Positions 1 to 5,998 of a stretch of 6,721 bases of DNA are shown one piece after another. Below the pieces are notes generated by a model. That model was not told the origin of the DNA. It saw nothing but the letters and a program-made list of their open reading frames with translations, and searched no databases. The stretch is from Lysobacteraceae bacterium (GTDB lineage: Bacteria; Pseudomonadota; Gammaproteobacteria; Xanthomonadales; Rhodanobacteraceae), in NCBI GenBank assembly GCA_018971925.1, contig JAGWZT010000111.1, positions 1 through 6,721 of the forward strand, written 5' to 3'. Both the position numbers and the translations under genes were made by a program. Each line of letters begins with the position of its first letter. The stretch's first letter is position 1.

Positions 1-1100
1 CGATGTGACATCACGGCGGCGTAGCTTGCCTTGTCGGCCATGGCAACGGCTTCCAGCGTTTCAGACAGCGTACCGATCTGGTTCACCTTGATCAGGATGG
101 CATTGGCGATGTGGTTGGCGATGCCTTCCCGGAAGATCGCGGGATTGGTGACGAACAGGTCGTCGCCCACCAACTGGATCTTCTCGCCGAGTTTTTCCGT
201 GATCAGCTTCCAGCCGGTCTGGTCGCCTTCGGCCAGGCCATCCTCGATGCTGATGATCGGATATTTCGCGCACCAGCCGGCGTACAGTTCAACCATGCCG
301 GCGGCATCGAGCCTGCGGTTCTCGCCCTTCAAGTCGTACACGCCGTTCTCGAAAAATTCCGACGATGCGGGATCGAGCGCGATCCAGATTTGCTTGCCGG
401 GCTTGTAACCCGCAACGTTGACGGCTTCGAGGATCACCTCGATGGCCTCCTCGTGCGAGCGCAGCGCCGGCGCGAAACCGCCTTCGTCACCGACCGCGGT
501 GTTCATGCCGCGCTTTTTCAGTTGCGTTTTCAGCGCATGGAAACATTCGACGCCCGCGCGCAGCGCATCGGAAAACCGGTCAAACCCTGCCGGCATCACC
601 ATGAATTCCTGCATGTCGAGCGGATTGTCGGCATGCACGCCGCCATTGATGACGTTCATCATCGGAACCGGCAGCACCGGAGCGCGATCGCCCACAAGAT
701 ATTTCCACAACGGCTGCTTGCGCGAGGCCGCAACCGCATGCGCCGCAGCCAGCGAAACCCCCAACGTCGCGTTGGCACCGAGCCGCGATTTGTTCGGCGT
801 GCCGTCCAGCGCGATCAACACGTCATCGAGCCCCTTCTGATCCGCGGCATCGAAACCTGCCAGCGCCTTCGCAATTTCGCCGTTGACGTTGGCGACGGCC
901 TTCAAGACGCCTTTGCCGAGATAACGCGACTTGTCGCCGTCGCGGAGTTCAACCGCTTCGCGCGTACCGGTGGACGCGCCGCTCGGAACGATCGCGCGGC
1001 CGAATGCACCATCCGCCAGAGTGACTTCAGCTTCGAGGGTTGGGTTGCCGCGCGAGTCCAGCACTTCGCGGGCGTGGATGGTTTGGATTGTCGTGGTCAT
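1..1100 (-). CDS. eno: Enolase (phosphopyruvate hydratase), C-terminus off the left edge
   Basis: Interconverts 2-phosphoglycerate and phosphoenolpyruvate in glycolysis; cytosolic, Mg-dependent, and in many bacteria also a part of the RNA degradosome. I translated the reverse strand from ATG at 1100: it opens MTTTIQTIHAREVLDSRGNP and stays open to the window edge, 366 codons of a family that is usually about 430, so roughly the last 65 residues are missing. Visible family motifs are the mobile loop PSGASTG, NGGVHADN with His156, DEGGFAP with the general-acid Glu206, the metal ligands Asp243 (ALDPASS), Glu286 (SIEDGL) and the Asp313-Asp314 pair (GDDLFVTN), and the catalytic Lys338 (LIKVNQIGT). 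The last visible residues are SHR of the usual SHRSGETED motif. The start matches the family N-terminus, but its Shine-Dalgarno is weak (a CGGGA stretch about 10 nt upstream). It is third in the pyrG-kdsA-eno order, 236 bp after kdsA. No catalytic residue is lost in the visible part. Confidence 0.97.
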   Translation of the reverse strand, partial: MTTTIQTIHAREVLDSRGNPTLEAEVTLADGAFGRAIVPSGASTGTREAVELRDGDKSRYLGKGVLKAVANVNGEIAKALAGFDAADQKGLDDVLIALDGTPNKSRLGANATLGVSLAAAHAVAASRKQPLWKYLVGDRAPVLPVPMMNVINGGVHADNPLDMQEFMVMPAGFDRFSDALRAGVECFHALKTQLKKRGMNTAVGDEGGFAPALRSHEEAIEVILEAVNVAGYKPGKQIWIALDPASSEFFENGVYDLKGENRRLDAAGMVELYAGWCAKYPIISIEDGLAEGDQTGWKLITEKLGEKIQLVGDDLFVTNPAIFREGIANHIANAILIKVNQIGTLSETLEAVAMADKASYAAVMSH

Positions 1101-1132
1101 TGTCGGCAGTCCCGGTGGATGATTGCTTTTTC

Positions 1133-1308
1133 GTCATTCCGGGGCTGCCGAAGGCAGAACCCGGAATCGGTGTCGTGGTGCACGTCAGGCCTCAAACCGA
1201 TTGACTCGCGCCATCCCTGGCGCTCGCCCTTCGGGCCACCTCCGGTGTTCGCGTTGGCTGTCCTGCCAACGCAGCCGGATTCGGGCCTGCGGCCCGCTCC
1301 GGAATGAC
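1133..1308. repeat. REP/MITE-like composite repeat between kdsA and eno
   Basis: A 176-bp intergenic block bounded by perfect 10-bp inverted repeats, GTCATTCCGG at 1133-1142 and CCGGAATGAC at 1299-1308. Each end folds on itself. At the left, 1136-1143 pairs with 1160-1167 and 1145-1149 with 1153-1157 around a GAA loop. At the right, 1275-1279 pairs with 1298-1302 and 1283-1287 with 1291-1295 around a TGC loop. In between are a perfect 8-bp stem (1251-1258 with 1265-1272), a 6-bp stem (1208-1213 with 1218-1223) and a short GCCC-TTC-GGGC hairpin at 1226-1236. I see no coding gene in it and no clear target-site duplication. It fills most of the 236-bp kdsA-eno gap, so it is either transcribed as part of the operon or separates eno from it. 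Being a dispersed family member is inferred from the related head at 2194-2203. Confidence 0.7.
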
Positions 1309-1336
1309 CAAGGCACTGACTGGACTTCGGTGCGGA

Positions 1337-2179
1337 TCAGGGTTTGCTTTCCGCGGCTTCAAGGAACCCGGCGCGCTTGGTCACAGCGTCGAGTTCCTTC
1401 AACGTCTCCAGCAACGCTTCCATCTTGCCAAGTGGCCACGCGTTCGGGCCGTCGGATAACGCCTTGTCGGGATCGGGATGGGTTTCCATGAACACGCCCG
1501 CGACGCCGACCGCGACCGCGGCGCGCGCCAGCACCGGCACGAATTCGCGCTGGCCACCGGACTTGTTGCCTTGCCCGCCTGGCAATTGCACGGAATGCGT
1601 GGCGTCGAACACCACCGGGCAATGCGTGTCGCGCATCACCGCCAGCGAGCGCATGTCCGAGACAAGATTGTTGTAGCCGAAGCTCGCGCCCCGCTCGCAC
1701 ACCATGATCTGGTCATTGCCAACCGCGCGCGCCTTCCCGACCACGTTCTTCATGTCCCACGGCGACAGGAACTGGCCTTTCTTGATGTTGACCGGCTTGC
1801 CGACGCGCGCGACCTTCTGGATGAAATCGGTCTGGCGGCAGAGGAACGCCGGCGTCTGCAGCACGTCCACCACTTCGGCGACTTCACCGAACGGCGTGTA
1901 TTCGTGCACATCGGTGAGCACCGGCACGCCGATCTGTTTCTTCACTTCCGACAGGATGCGCAGGCCTTCTTCCATGCCCAACCCACGGAAACTTTGCGCC
2001 GACGTGCGGTTGGCCTTGTCGAAGCTGGACTTGAAGATGAAGGGAATGCCGAGCCTGCCGGTGATTTCCTTCAAGCGGCCGGCCGCATCGAGTTGCAATT
2101 GTTCCGACTCGACCACGCAGGGACCGGCGATCAGGAAGAACGGCCGGTCGAGGCCGACTTCGAATCCACACAATTTCAC
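1337..2179 (-). CDS. kdsA: 3-deoxy-D-manno-octulosonate 8-phosphate synthase, metal-dependent type
   Basis: Condenses phosphoenolpyruvate with D-arabinose 5-phosphate to give Kdo-8-phosphate, the first committed step towards the Kdo of LPS inner core; cytosolic TIM-barrel of the DAHP/KDO8P synthase family. The 280-residue product is full length. Motifs in order: IAGPCVVES (17-25), FKSSFDKANRTS (49-60), TDVHE (89-93), AFLCRQTDF (111-119), NIKKGQFL (131-138), ERGASFGYNN (162-171), DATHSVQLPGG (192-202), FMETHPDP (230-237), ALSDGPNAWPL (240-250). Cys21, His195, Glu232 and Asp243 sit exactly ten residues after the four metal ligands of Aquifex aeolicus KdsA (Cys11, His185, Glu222, Asp233), so this is the metal-dependent class, unlike E. 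coli, which has Asn at the Cys position. The start is GTG, chosen because it gives the family N-terminus MKLCGFEVG; only a weak GGGGTG lies upstream. It follows pyrG by 66 bp and is probably cotranscribed with it. Confidence 0.97.
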   Translation of the reverse strand: MKLCGFEVGLDRPFFLIAGPCVVESEQLQLDAAGRLKEITGRLGIPFIFKSSFDKANRTSAQSFRGLGMEEGLRILSEVKKQIGVPVLTDVHEYTPFGEVAEVVDVLQTPAFLCRQTDFIQKVARVGKPVNIKKGQFLSPWDMKNVVGKARAVGNDQIMVCERGASFGYNNLVSDMRSLAVMRDTHCPVVFDATHSVQLPGGQGNKSGGQREFVPVLARAAVAVGVAGVFMETHPDPDKALSDGPNAWPLGKMEALLETLKELDAVTKRAGFLEAAESKP

Positions 2180-2193
2180 GTCAACACCCCATT

Positions 2194-2220
2194 GTCATCC
2201 CGGCCAGGGAATGGCCGGGA
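2194..2220. repeat. REP-like hairpin in the pyrG-kdsA gap
   Basis: The stretch begins GTCATCCCGG (2194-2203), one base different from the terminal repeats of the element at 1133-1308. It forms a perfect 9-bp stem, TCCCGGCCA (2198-2206) with TGGCCGGGA (2212-2220), around a five-base GGGAA loop. It lies 15 bp upstream of the kdsA GTG and 25 bp after the pyrG stop, so it would be transcribed in a pyrG-kdsA message. No T-run follows it on either strand, so it does not look like a standard intrinsic terminator; it may instead act in mRNA stability or be a passive repeat. Confidence 0.65.
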
Positions 2221-2232
2221 CCCAGACCCAAG

Positions 2233-2255
2233 GACGGGAAAAAACTCATCCCGTC
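2233..2255. repeat. Small hairpin enclosing the pyrG stop codon
   Basis: A perfect 7-bp stem, GACGGGA (2233-2239) with TCCCGTC (2249-2255), has a 9-base loop. On the minus strand the loop reads TGAGTTTTT, so the pyrG TGA (2248-2246) is its first triplet and the last two sense codons (Thr, Gly) are in the stem. The T-run is in the loop, not after the stem, so a normal terminator reading is not supported. Confidence 0.5.
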
Positions 2256-3913
2256 GCTTCCTTCGCGAGCCTCGGCGCGTCGCGCATCGCCTTGTACTCC
2301 CGCGCGGCTCGCACGAAACCATTGAACAGGGGATGGCCGTCGCGCGGCGTCGAGGTGAATTCGGGATGGAACTGGCAGGCGAGAAACCACGGGTGTTTCT
2401 GCTGCGGCAGCTCCACGATCTCGACCAGGTCATCCACCGACACGCCCGCGATCACGAGACCGGCTTTTTCCAGTCGTTCGCGATAACGGTTGTTGAACTC
2501 GTAGCGGTGGCGATGGCGTTCGCGGATGGTGTCGGCGCCGTACAACTCGCGCGCGATCGTTCCCGCCCTCAGCAGGCACTCCTGCGCACCCAGGCGCATC
2601 GTGCCGCCGAGGTCGGAATGTTCGTCGCGGCGCTGCACCTCGCCCGCACCTTGCGTCCACTCGGTGATCAGCGCGATCACCGGATCCGCGCAATCGCGGT
2701 CGTTCTCGGTGGACCCCGCGCCGGCAATGCCGGCGGCGTCGCGCGCGAATTCCACCACCGCCGCGTGCATGCCGTAGCAGATGCCGAAATAAGGGATGCC
2801 GCGCTCGCGCGCGTACTTCACCGTCTGGATCTTGCCCTCGAAACCGCGCTTGCCGAAACCGCCCGGCACCAGGACCGCGTCGGCGTCGTGCAGCACCGCG
2901 CCGGGGCCGCGGGTTTCGATGTCTTCCGAGTCGATCCATTCAAGCTGGACACGCGTCGCGTTGTGGATGCCGCCATGGCGCAGCGCCTCGCCCAGCGATT
3001 TGTACGCATCCTTGTGCTCGACGTACTTGCCGACGATGTAGATGCGCACCTCGTCCTTCGGGTTTTCGACTGCATCCACGGTGCGCCGCCATTCCGCGAG
3101 ATCGGCGGGCTTGGCATCCAGGTGCAGGCGTTCGACCACGATGTCGTCCAGTCCTTCCTGGTGCAGCCACAACGGCAGCTTGTAGATCGTGTCGGCGTCG
3201 GCCGCGCTGATCACCGCGTTTTCCGGAACGTTGGTGAACAGCGCGATCTTGCGGCGCTCGTTCTCCGGCAGCGGTTCCTCGCAACGGCACACCAGGATGT
3301 CGGGCTGGATGCCGAGCGCGCGCAGTTCCTTCACCGAGTGCTGGGTAGGCTTGGTCTTGATCTCGCCGGCGGCCTTGATGAACGGCACCAGCGTCAGGTG
3401 CATGAACAACACCTTGTCGGCGCCGCGCTCGATGCGCAGCTGGCGCGCCGCCTCGAGGAACGGCTGCGATTCGATGTCGCCCACCGTCCCGCCAATCTCG
3501 ACCAGCGCCACGTCGAAGCCGCGCGTGGCTTCGTCGATCGCGTGCTTGATCTGGTTGGTGATGTGCGGGATCACCTGCACCGTGGCGCCGAGATAATCGC
3601 CGCGGCGTTCCTTGCGGATCACGGCCTCGTAGATCTTGCCGGTGGTGATGGAATTCTTGCCCGACAGCCGGGTACGCACGAAGCGTTCGTAGTGACCAAG
3701 GTCCAGGTCGGTTTCGGCGCCATCGTCGGTGACGTACACCTCGCCGTGCTGGAACGGGCTCATCGTGCCGGGATCGACGTTGATGTAGGGGTCGAGCTTC
3801 ATCAACGTCACGTTGAGGCCGCGGGCCTCGAGGATGGACGCCAGCGACGCCGATGCGATGCCCTTGCCAAGCGAGGACACCACGCCGCCGGTGACGAAAA
3901 TCAGGGAGGTCAT
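2246..3913 (-). CDS. pyrG: CTP synthase (glutamine hydrolysing)
   Basis: Makes CTP from UTP with ATP and glutamine-derived ammonia, the last step of de novo pyrimidine nucleotide synthesis; cytosolic tetramer that can form filaments. The 555-residue product (E. coli 545) has an N-terminal amidoligase domain with FVTGGVVSSLGKG (6-18, P-loop), KLDPYINVDPGTMSP, EIGGTVGDIES and KTKPTQHSVKEL (nucleotide-binding loop), then a class I glutaminase domain with VPGGFGKRG (oxyanion loop), nucleophile Cys379 in GICYGMH, Glu403, Arg470 in RHRHRYE and His516/Glu518 in CQFHPEF. Cys379, Glu403 and Arg470 carry the same numbers as in E. coli. The oddity is His383, where the family has Gln (GICLGMQ). ATG at 3913 is chosen because MTSLIFVTGG matches the family N-terminus; in-frame ATGs at 3940 and 4030 would add residues with no family counterpart. 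No strong Shine-Dalgarno is visible. It heads the leftward pyrG-kdsA-eno group and is divergent from the aminopeptidase gene. Confidence 0.97.
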   Translation of the reverse strand: MTSLIFVTGGVVSSLGKGIASASLASILEARGLNVTLMKLDPYINVDPGTMSPFQHGEVYVTDDGAETDLDLGHYERFVRTRLSGKNSITTGKIYEAVIRKERRGDYLGATVQVIPHITNQIKHAIDEATRGFDVALVEIGGTVGDIESQPFLEAARQLRIERGADKVLFMHLTLVPFIKAAGEIKTKPTQHSVKELRALGIQPDILVCRCEEPLPENERRKIALFTNVPENAVISAADADTIYKLPLWLHQEGLDDIVVERLHLDAKPADLAEWRRTVDAVENPKDEVRIYIVGKYVEHKDAYKSLGEALRHGGIHNATRVQLEWIDSEDIETRGPGAVLHDADAVLVPGGFGKRGFEGKIQTVKYARERGIPYFGICYGMHAAVVEFARDAAGIAGAGSTENDRDCADPVIALITEWTQGAGEVQRRDEHSDLGGTMRLGAQECLLRAGTIARELYGADTIRERHRHRYEFNNRYRERLEKAGLVIAGVSVDDLVEIVELPQQKHPWFLACQFHPEFTSTPRDGHPLFNGFVRAAREYKAMRDAPRLAKEATG

Positions 3914-3938
3914 GGTCGGACCGTTCGTGGAAAGCGAC

Positions 3939-3944
3939 ATTCTA
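3939..3944 (-). promoter_or_regulatory. Candidate -10 box of pyrG
   Basis: On the minus strand this reads TAGAAT, five of six matches to TATAAT. It would start RNA near 3932, leaving a leader of about 19 nt before the ATG at 3913. No convincing -35 is found at 16-19 bp spacing (the sequence there is GC-rich), so the call rests on the -10 and its position. If correct it rules out the upstream in-frame ATG codons as pyrG starts. Confidence 0.35.
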
Positions 3945-3979
3945 GCGGCGACCGTGCGCTTCCGCGAGTGCATATTTGT

Positions 3980-3997
3980 GCGATCATCAATGATCGC
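3980..3997. promoter_or_regulatory. Palindrome in the divergent pyrG/aminopeptidase region, possible operator
   Basis: GCGATCAT (3980-3987) and ATGATCGC (3990-3997) are perfect inverted repeats separated by CA. The site lies 67 bp upstream of the pyrG start and 99 bp upstream of the aminopeptidase start, in an AT-richer patch of a GC-rich sequence. The symmetry suits a dimeric DNA-binding protein, but I do not recognise a known operator consensus. A chance palindrome or an RNA hairpin is also possible. Confidence 0.4.
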
Positions 3998-4095
3998 TGC
4001 GTAACGAAACGTCACCGTGCTTGTAGGCATTCGACCTCGCGAAGCACCAGAACGGGCTTCCTGCCCTGACTTTCCACAACAGCTTTTTCAAACTG

Positions 4096-5922
4096 ATGCC
4101 TGCAATGAATCTTTCCACGATCCCATCACGCATTGCCGCCCTGCGCGGCGTGATGCAGCAGCGCGGCATCGCCGCCTGCATCGTGCCGACCGCCGACCCG
4201 CACCTGTCCGAATACCTGCCGGGGCACTGGACCACGCGAGAATGGCTGTCGGGCTTCACGGGATCGGCCGGCACGCTGGTGGTAACCGCCGATTTCGCCG
4301 GCGTGTGGACCGACTCGCGCTACTTCTCGCAAGCGGAACGCCAGCTCGCAGGGAGCGGCGTGGAATTGGTGAAGCTGGTCGTGCCGCACACGGCCGAACA
4401 CGTCACGTGGCTGTGCGCGCACGTGAGCAAAGGCGACAAGGTCACCTGCGCGGCGGACATGCTGTCGCTGGCCTCGGAACGTTCGTTGCGCAAACAACTG
4501 GCGGAACACGGCGCGGAGCTGGTCGAGGACGACCTGCCCGGCGCGATCTGGAATGATCGCCCATCGCTGCCGCATGCGCCGGTGTTCGAGCACCCGCTGG
4601 AATACGCGATCCATGGCCGCGCCGAAAAACTCGCGGACGTGCGCGAGGCAATGAAGCACGTCGGCGCGAGCCACCATATCGTCTCTGCACTGGACGAGAT
4701 CGCGTGGGTGCTGAACCTGCGCGGCAGCGACGTGGAATACAACCCGGTGTTCCTGTCGCATCTGCTGATCGATGCGCGCGACGCGACGCTGTTTGTCGAA
4801 GCGTCCAAGCTCGACCCCAAGCTGCAAAAGGCAATCGCGGCCGCCGGCATCCGCATCGCGTCGTACGACGAGGTCGGCGACGCGCTTGCGAAACTGCCAC
4901 CGGGCGCGAAGCTGCTGCTCGCACCCGCCCAGATTTCCGCCGCGACCGCTCGCTCGATTCCCGCTCACGTCAAACTGATCGAAGCACCCGGCCCGATCAC
5001 TGCCGCCAAGGCGCGCAAAACGGACCGGGAAATGGACCACGTGCGCGAAGCGATGCGCCGCGACGGCGTGGCGCTGGTGCGCGGTGCGCGCTGGCTGGAG
5101 CAATCGCTGCGCGACGGCACGCACCTGACCGAACTCGACGTGGACGAAAAGCTGCGCGAACTGCGATCCCGGCAGCCCGGATTCGTCAGCGAGAGTTTTT
5201 CCACCATCGCCGGCTACCAGGCCAACGCGGCGCTGCCGCACTACTCCGCGACGCCCGAATCGCATTCCGAACTCGAACCACGCGGCATGCTGCTGATCGA
5301 TTCCGGCGCGCAATACCTCGGCGGCACCACCGACATCACCCGCATGTGGTGCCTGGGCGAAACCACGCCGGAACAGCGCCGCGACGTGACGCTGGTGCTG
5401 AAGGGCGTGATCGCACTGTCGCGCGCGAAATTCCCGCGCGGAACATCCGGACAACAACTCGACGCGCTGGCGCGCGCGCCGATCTGGGCGGCGGGGATCG
5501 ATTACGGCCACGGCACCGGCCACGGCGTCGGCTATTGCCTCAACGTGCACGAAGGCCCGCAGTCGATCCGGCCGCCGCGCTCGGGCCAGCACCTCGAGGC
5601 GATGGATGCCGGCATGATCACCTCGATCGAGCCCGGCATCTACAAGCCCGGACGCCACGGCGTGCGCCTCGAGAACCTGGCCGCGACCCTTCCCGCGGGC
5701 GACGGCGAGTTCGGCGAATTCCTGCGATTCGAAACGCTGACGCTGTGCCCGATCGACACGCGCCTGCTCGACCTGTCGCTGCTCGATGCAAACGAGGTCG
5801 CCTGGCTCGACCACTATCACGCGACCGTGCGCGAACGGCTCGCGCCGCTGCTGGACGATGCCGCGGATCGCACATGGCTGGATGCGCGCTGCGCACCGCT
5901 GGGCGTGGCAAAAGCCGCCTGA
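4096..5922 (+). CDS. Three-domain aminopeptidase P (Xaa-Pro aminopeptidase, M24B)
   Basis: Removes an N-terminal residue that precedes proline, using two metal ions (usually Mn); cytosolic, as no signal peptide or membrane segment is visible. The 608 residues match the long form typified by human XPNPEP1 (623) better than E. coli PepP (about 440). A first creatinase-type N-domain contains GFTGSAG (53-59) and WTDSRYF (71-77); a second N-domain of similar fold runs from about 160 to 315; the pita-bread catalytic domain follows to about 540; the rest is the C-terminal M24_C-type segment (WLDHYHATVRERL). Metal ligands are complete: Asp402 and Asp413 (LIDSG...TTDITR), His476 (GTGHGVG), Glu512 (SIEPGIY), Glu526 (RLENL). 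His382 (LPHYS) and His485 (NVHEGP) are the expected catalytic histidines. ATG 4096 or ATG 4105 could be the start; neither has a clear Shine-Dalgarno. It is divergent from pyrG and 76 bp before lptD. Its natural substrates cannot be told from sequence. Confidence 0.95.
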   Translation: MPAMNLSTIPSRIAALRGVMQQRGIAACIVPTADPHLSEYLPGHWTTREWLSGFTGSAGTLVVTADFAGVWTDSRYFSQAERQLAGSGVELVKLVVPHTAEHVTWLCAHVSKGDKVTCAADMLSLASERSLRKQLAEHGAELVEDDLPGAIWNDRPSLPHAPVFEHPLEYAIHGRAEKLADVREAMKHVGASHHIVSALDEIAWVLNLRGSDVEYNPVFLSHLLIDARDATLFVEASKLDPKLQKAIAAAGIRIASYDEVGDALAKLPPGAKLLLAPAQISAATARSIPAHVKLIEAPGPITAAKARKTDREMDHVREAMRRDGVALVRGARWLEQSLRDGTHLTELDVDEKLRELRSRQPGFVSESFSTIAGYQANAALPHYSATPESHSELEPRGMLLIDSGAQYLGGTTDITRMWCLGETTPEQRRDVTLVLKGVIALSRAKFPRGTSGQQLDALARAPIWAAGIDYGHGTGHGVGYCLNVHEGPQSIRPPRSGQHLEAMDAGMITSIEPGIYKPGRHGVRLENLAATLPAGDGEFGEFLRFETLTLCPIDTRLLDLSLLDANEVAWLDHYHATVRERLAPLLDDAADRTWLDARCAPLGVAKAA

Positions 5923-5930
5923 ACAGACAG

Positions 5931-5957
5931 CGCGCCCGTCTCAACAGGGAGGGCGCG
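5931..5957 (+). terminator. Hairpin after the aminopeptidase gene, weak terminator candidate
   Basis: A perfect 7-bp stem, CGCGCCC (5931-5937) with GGGCGCG (5951-5957), has a 13-base loop and begins 9 bp after the stop codon. The following bases TTCTGCT are only moderately T-rich, so termination would be weak at best. The hairpin overlaps the proposed -35 of lptD. Confidence 0.4.
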
Positions 5958-5969
5958 TTCTGCTAGCTT
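5941..5969 (+). promoter_or_regulatory. Candidate sigma-70 promoter of lptD
   Basis: TCAACA (5941-5946, four of six matches to TTGACA) is 17 bp from TAGCTT (5964-5969), which has an extended -10 TG at 5961-5962. Transcription would start near 5976, giving a leader of about 22 nt with the ribosome site inside it. This is consensus matching by eye; read-through from the aminopeptidase gene is the alternative. Confidence 0.4.
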
Positions 5970-5985
5970 ACGCGGGTTATTTTCC

Positions 5986-5991
5986 GGAGAG
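5986..5991 (+). promoter_or_regulatory. Ribosome binding site deciding the lptD GTG start
   Basis: GGAGAG lies 7 nt before GTG at 5999. An ATG at 5992 directly after it is in another frame that does not encode LptD, and the in-frame ATG at 6014 is too far away, so the site favours the GTG. Confidence 0.7.
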
Positions 5992-5998
5992 ATGCCCT

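Noticed and set aside
1133..1167. Left hairpin of the repeat as an intrinsic terminator of kdsA or promoter-proximal attenuator of eno
   Set aside because: On the minus strand the hairpin is followed by GACG and an A-run, not a T-run, so it lacks the form of an intrinsic terminator.
111..1307. A 398-codon plus-strand open frame across eno and the repeat
   Set aside because: It is antisense to enolase and then continues through the hairpin repeat, ending in a typical repeat-derived tail; no family resemblance.
3914..4030. N-terminal extension of PyrG from ATG at 4030 or 3940
   Set aside because: The added residues have no counterpart in CTP synthases, and ATG 3913 gives the conserved MTSLIFVTGG start; a candidate -10 box lies within the extension.
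1478..4069. An 863-codon open frame on the plus strand opposite kdsA and pyrG
   Set aside because: It is the antisense of two unmistakable conserved genes; its translation is rich in His, Arg, Ala and Asp as expected from complementing GC-rich codons, and it crosses both genes and their gap.
4126..5820. A 564-codon open frame on the minus strand opposite the aminopeptidase gene
   Set aside because: Antisense shadow of a complete enzyme with all catalytic residues; low-complexity Arg/Ala/Val/His composition and no recognisable domain.
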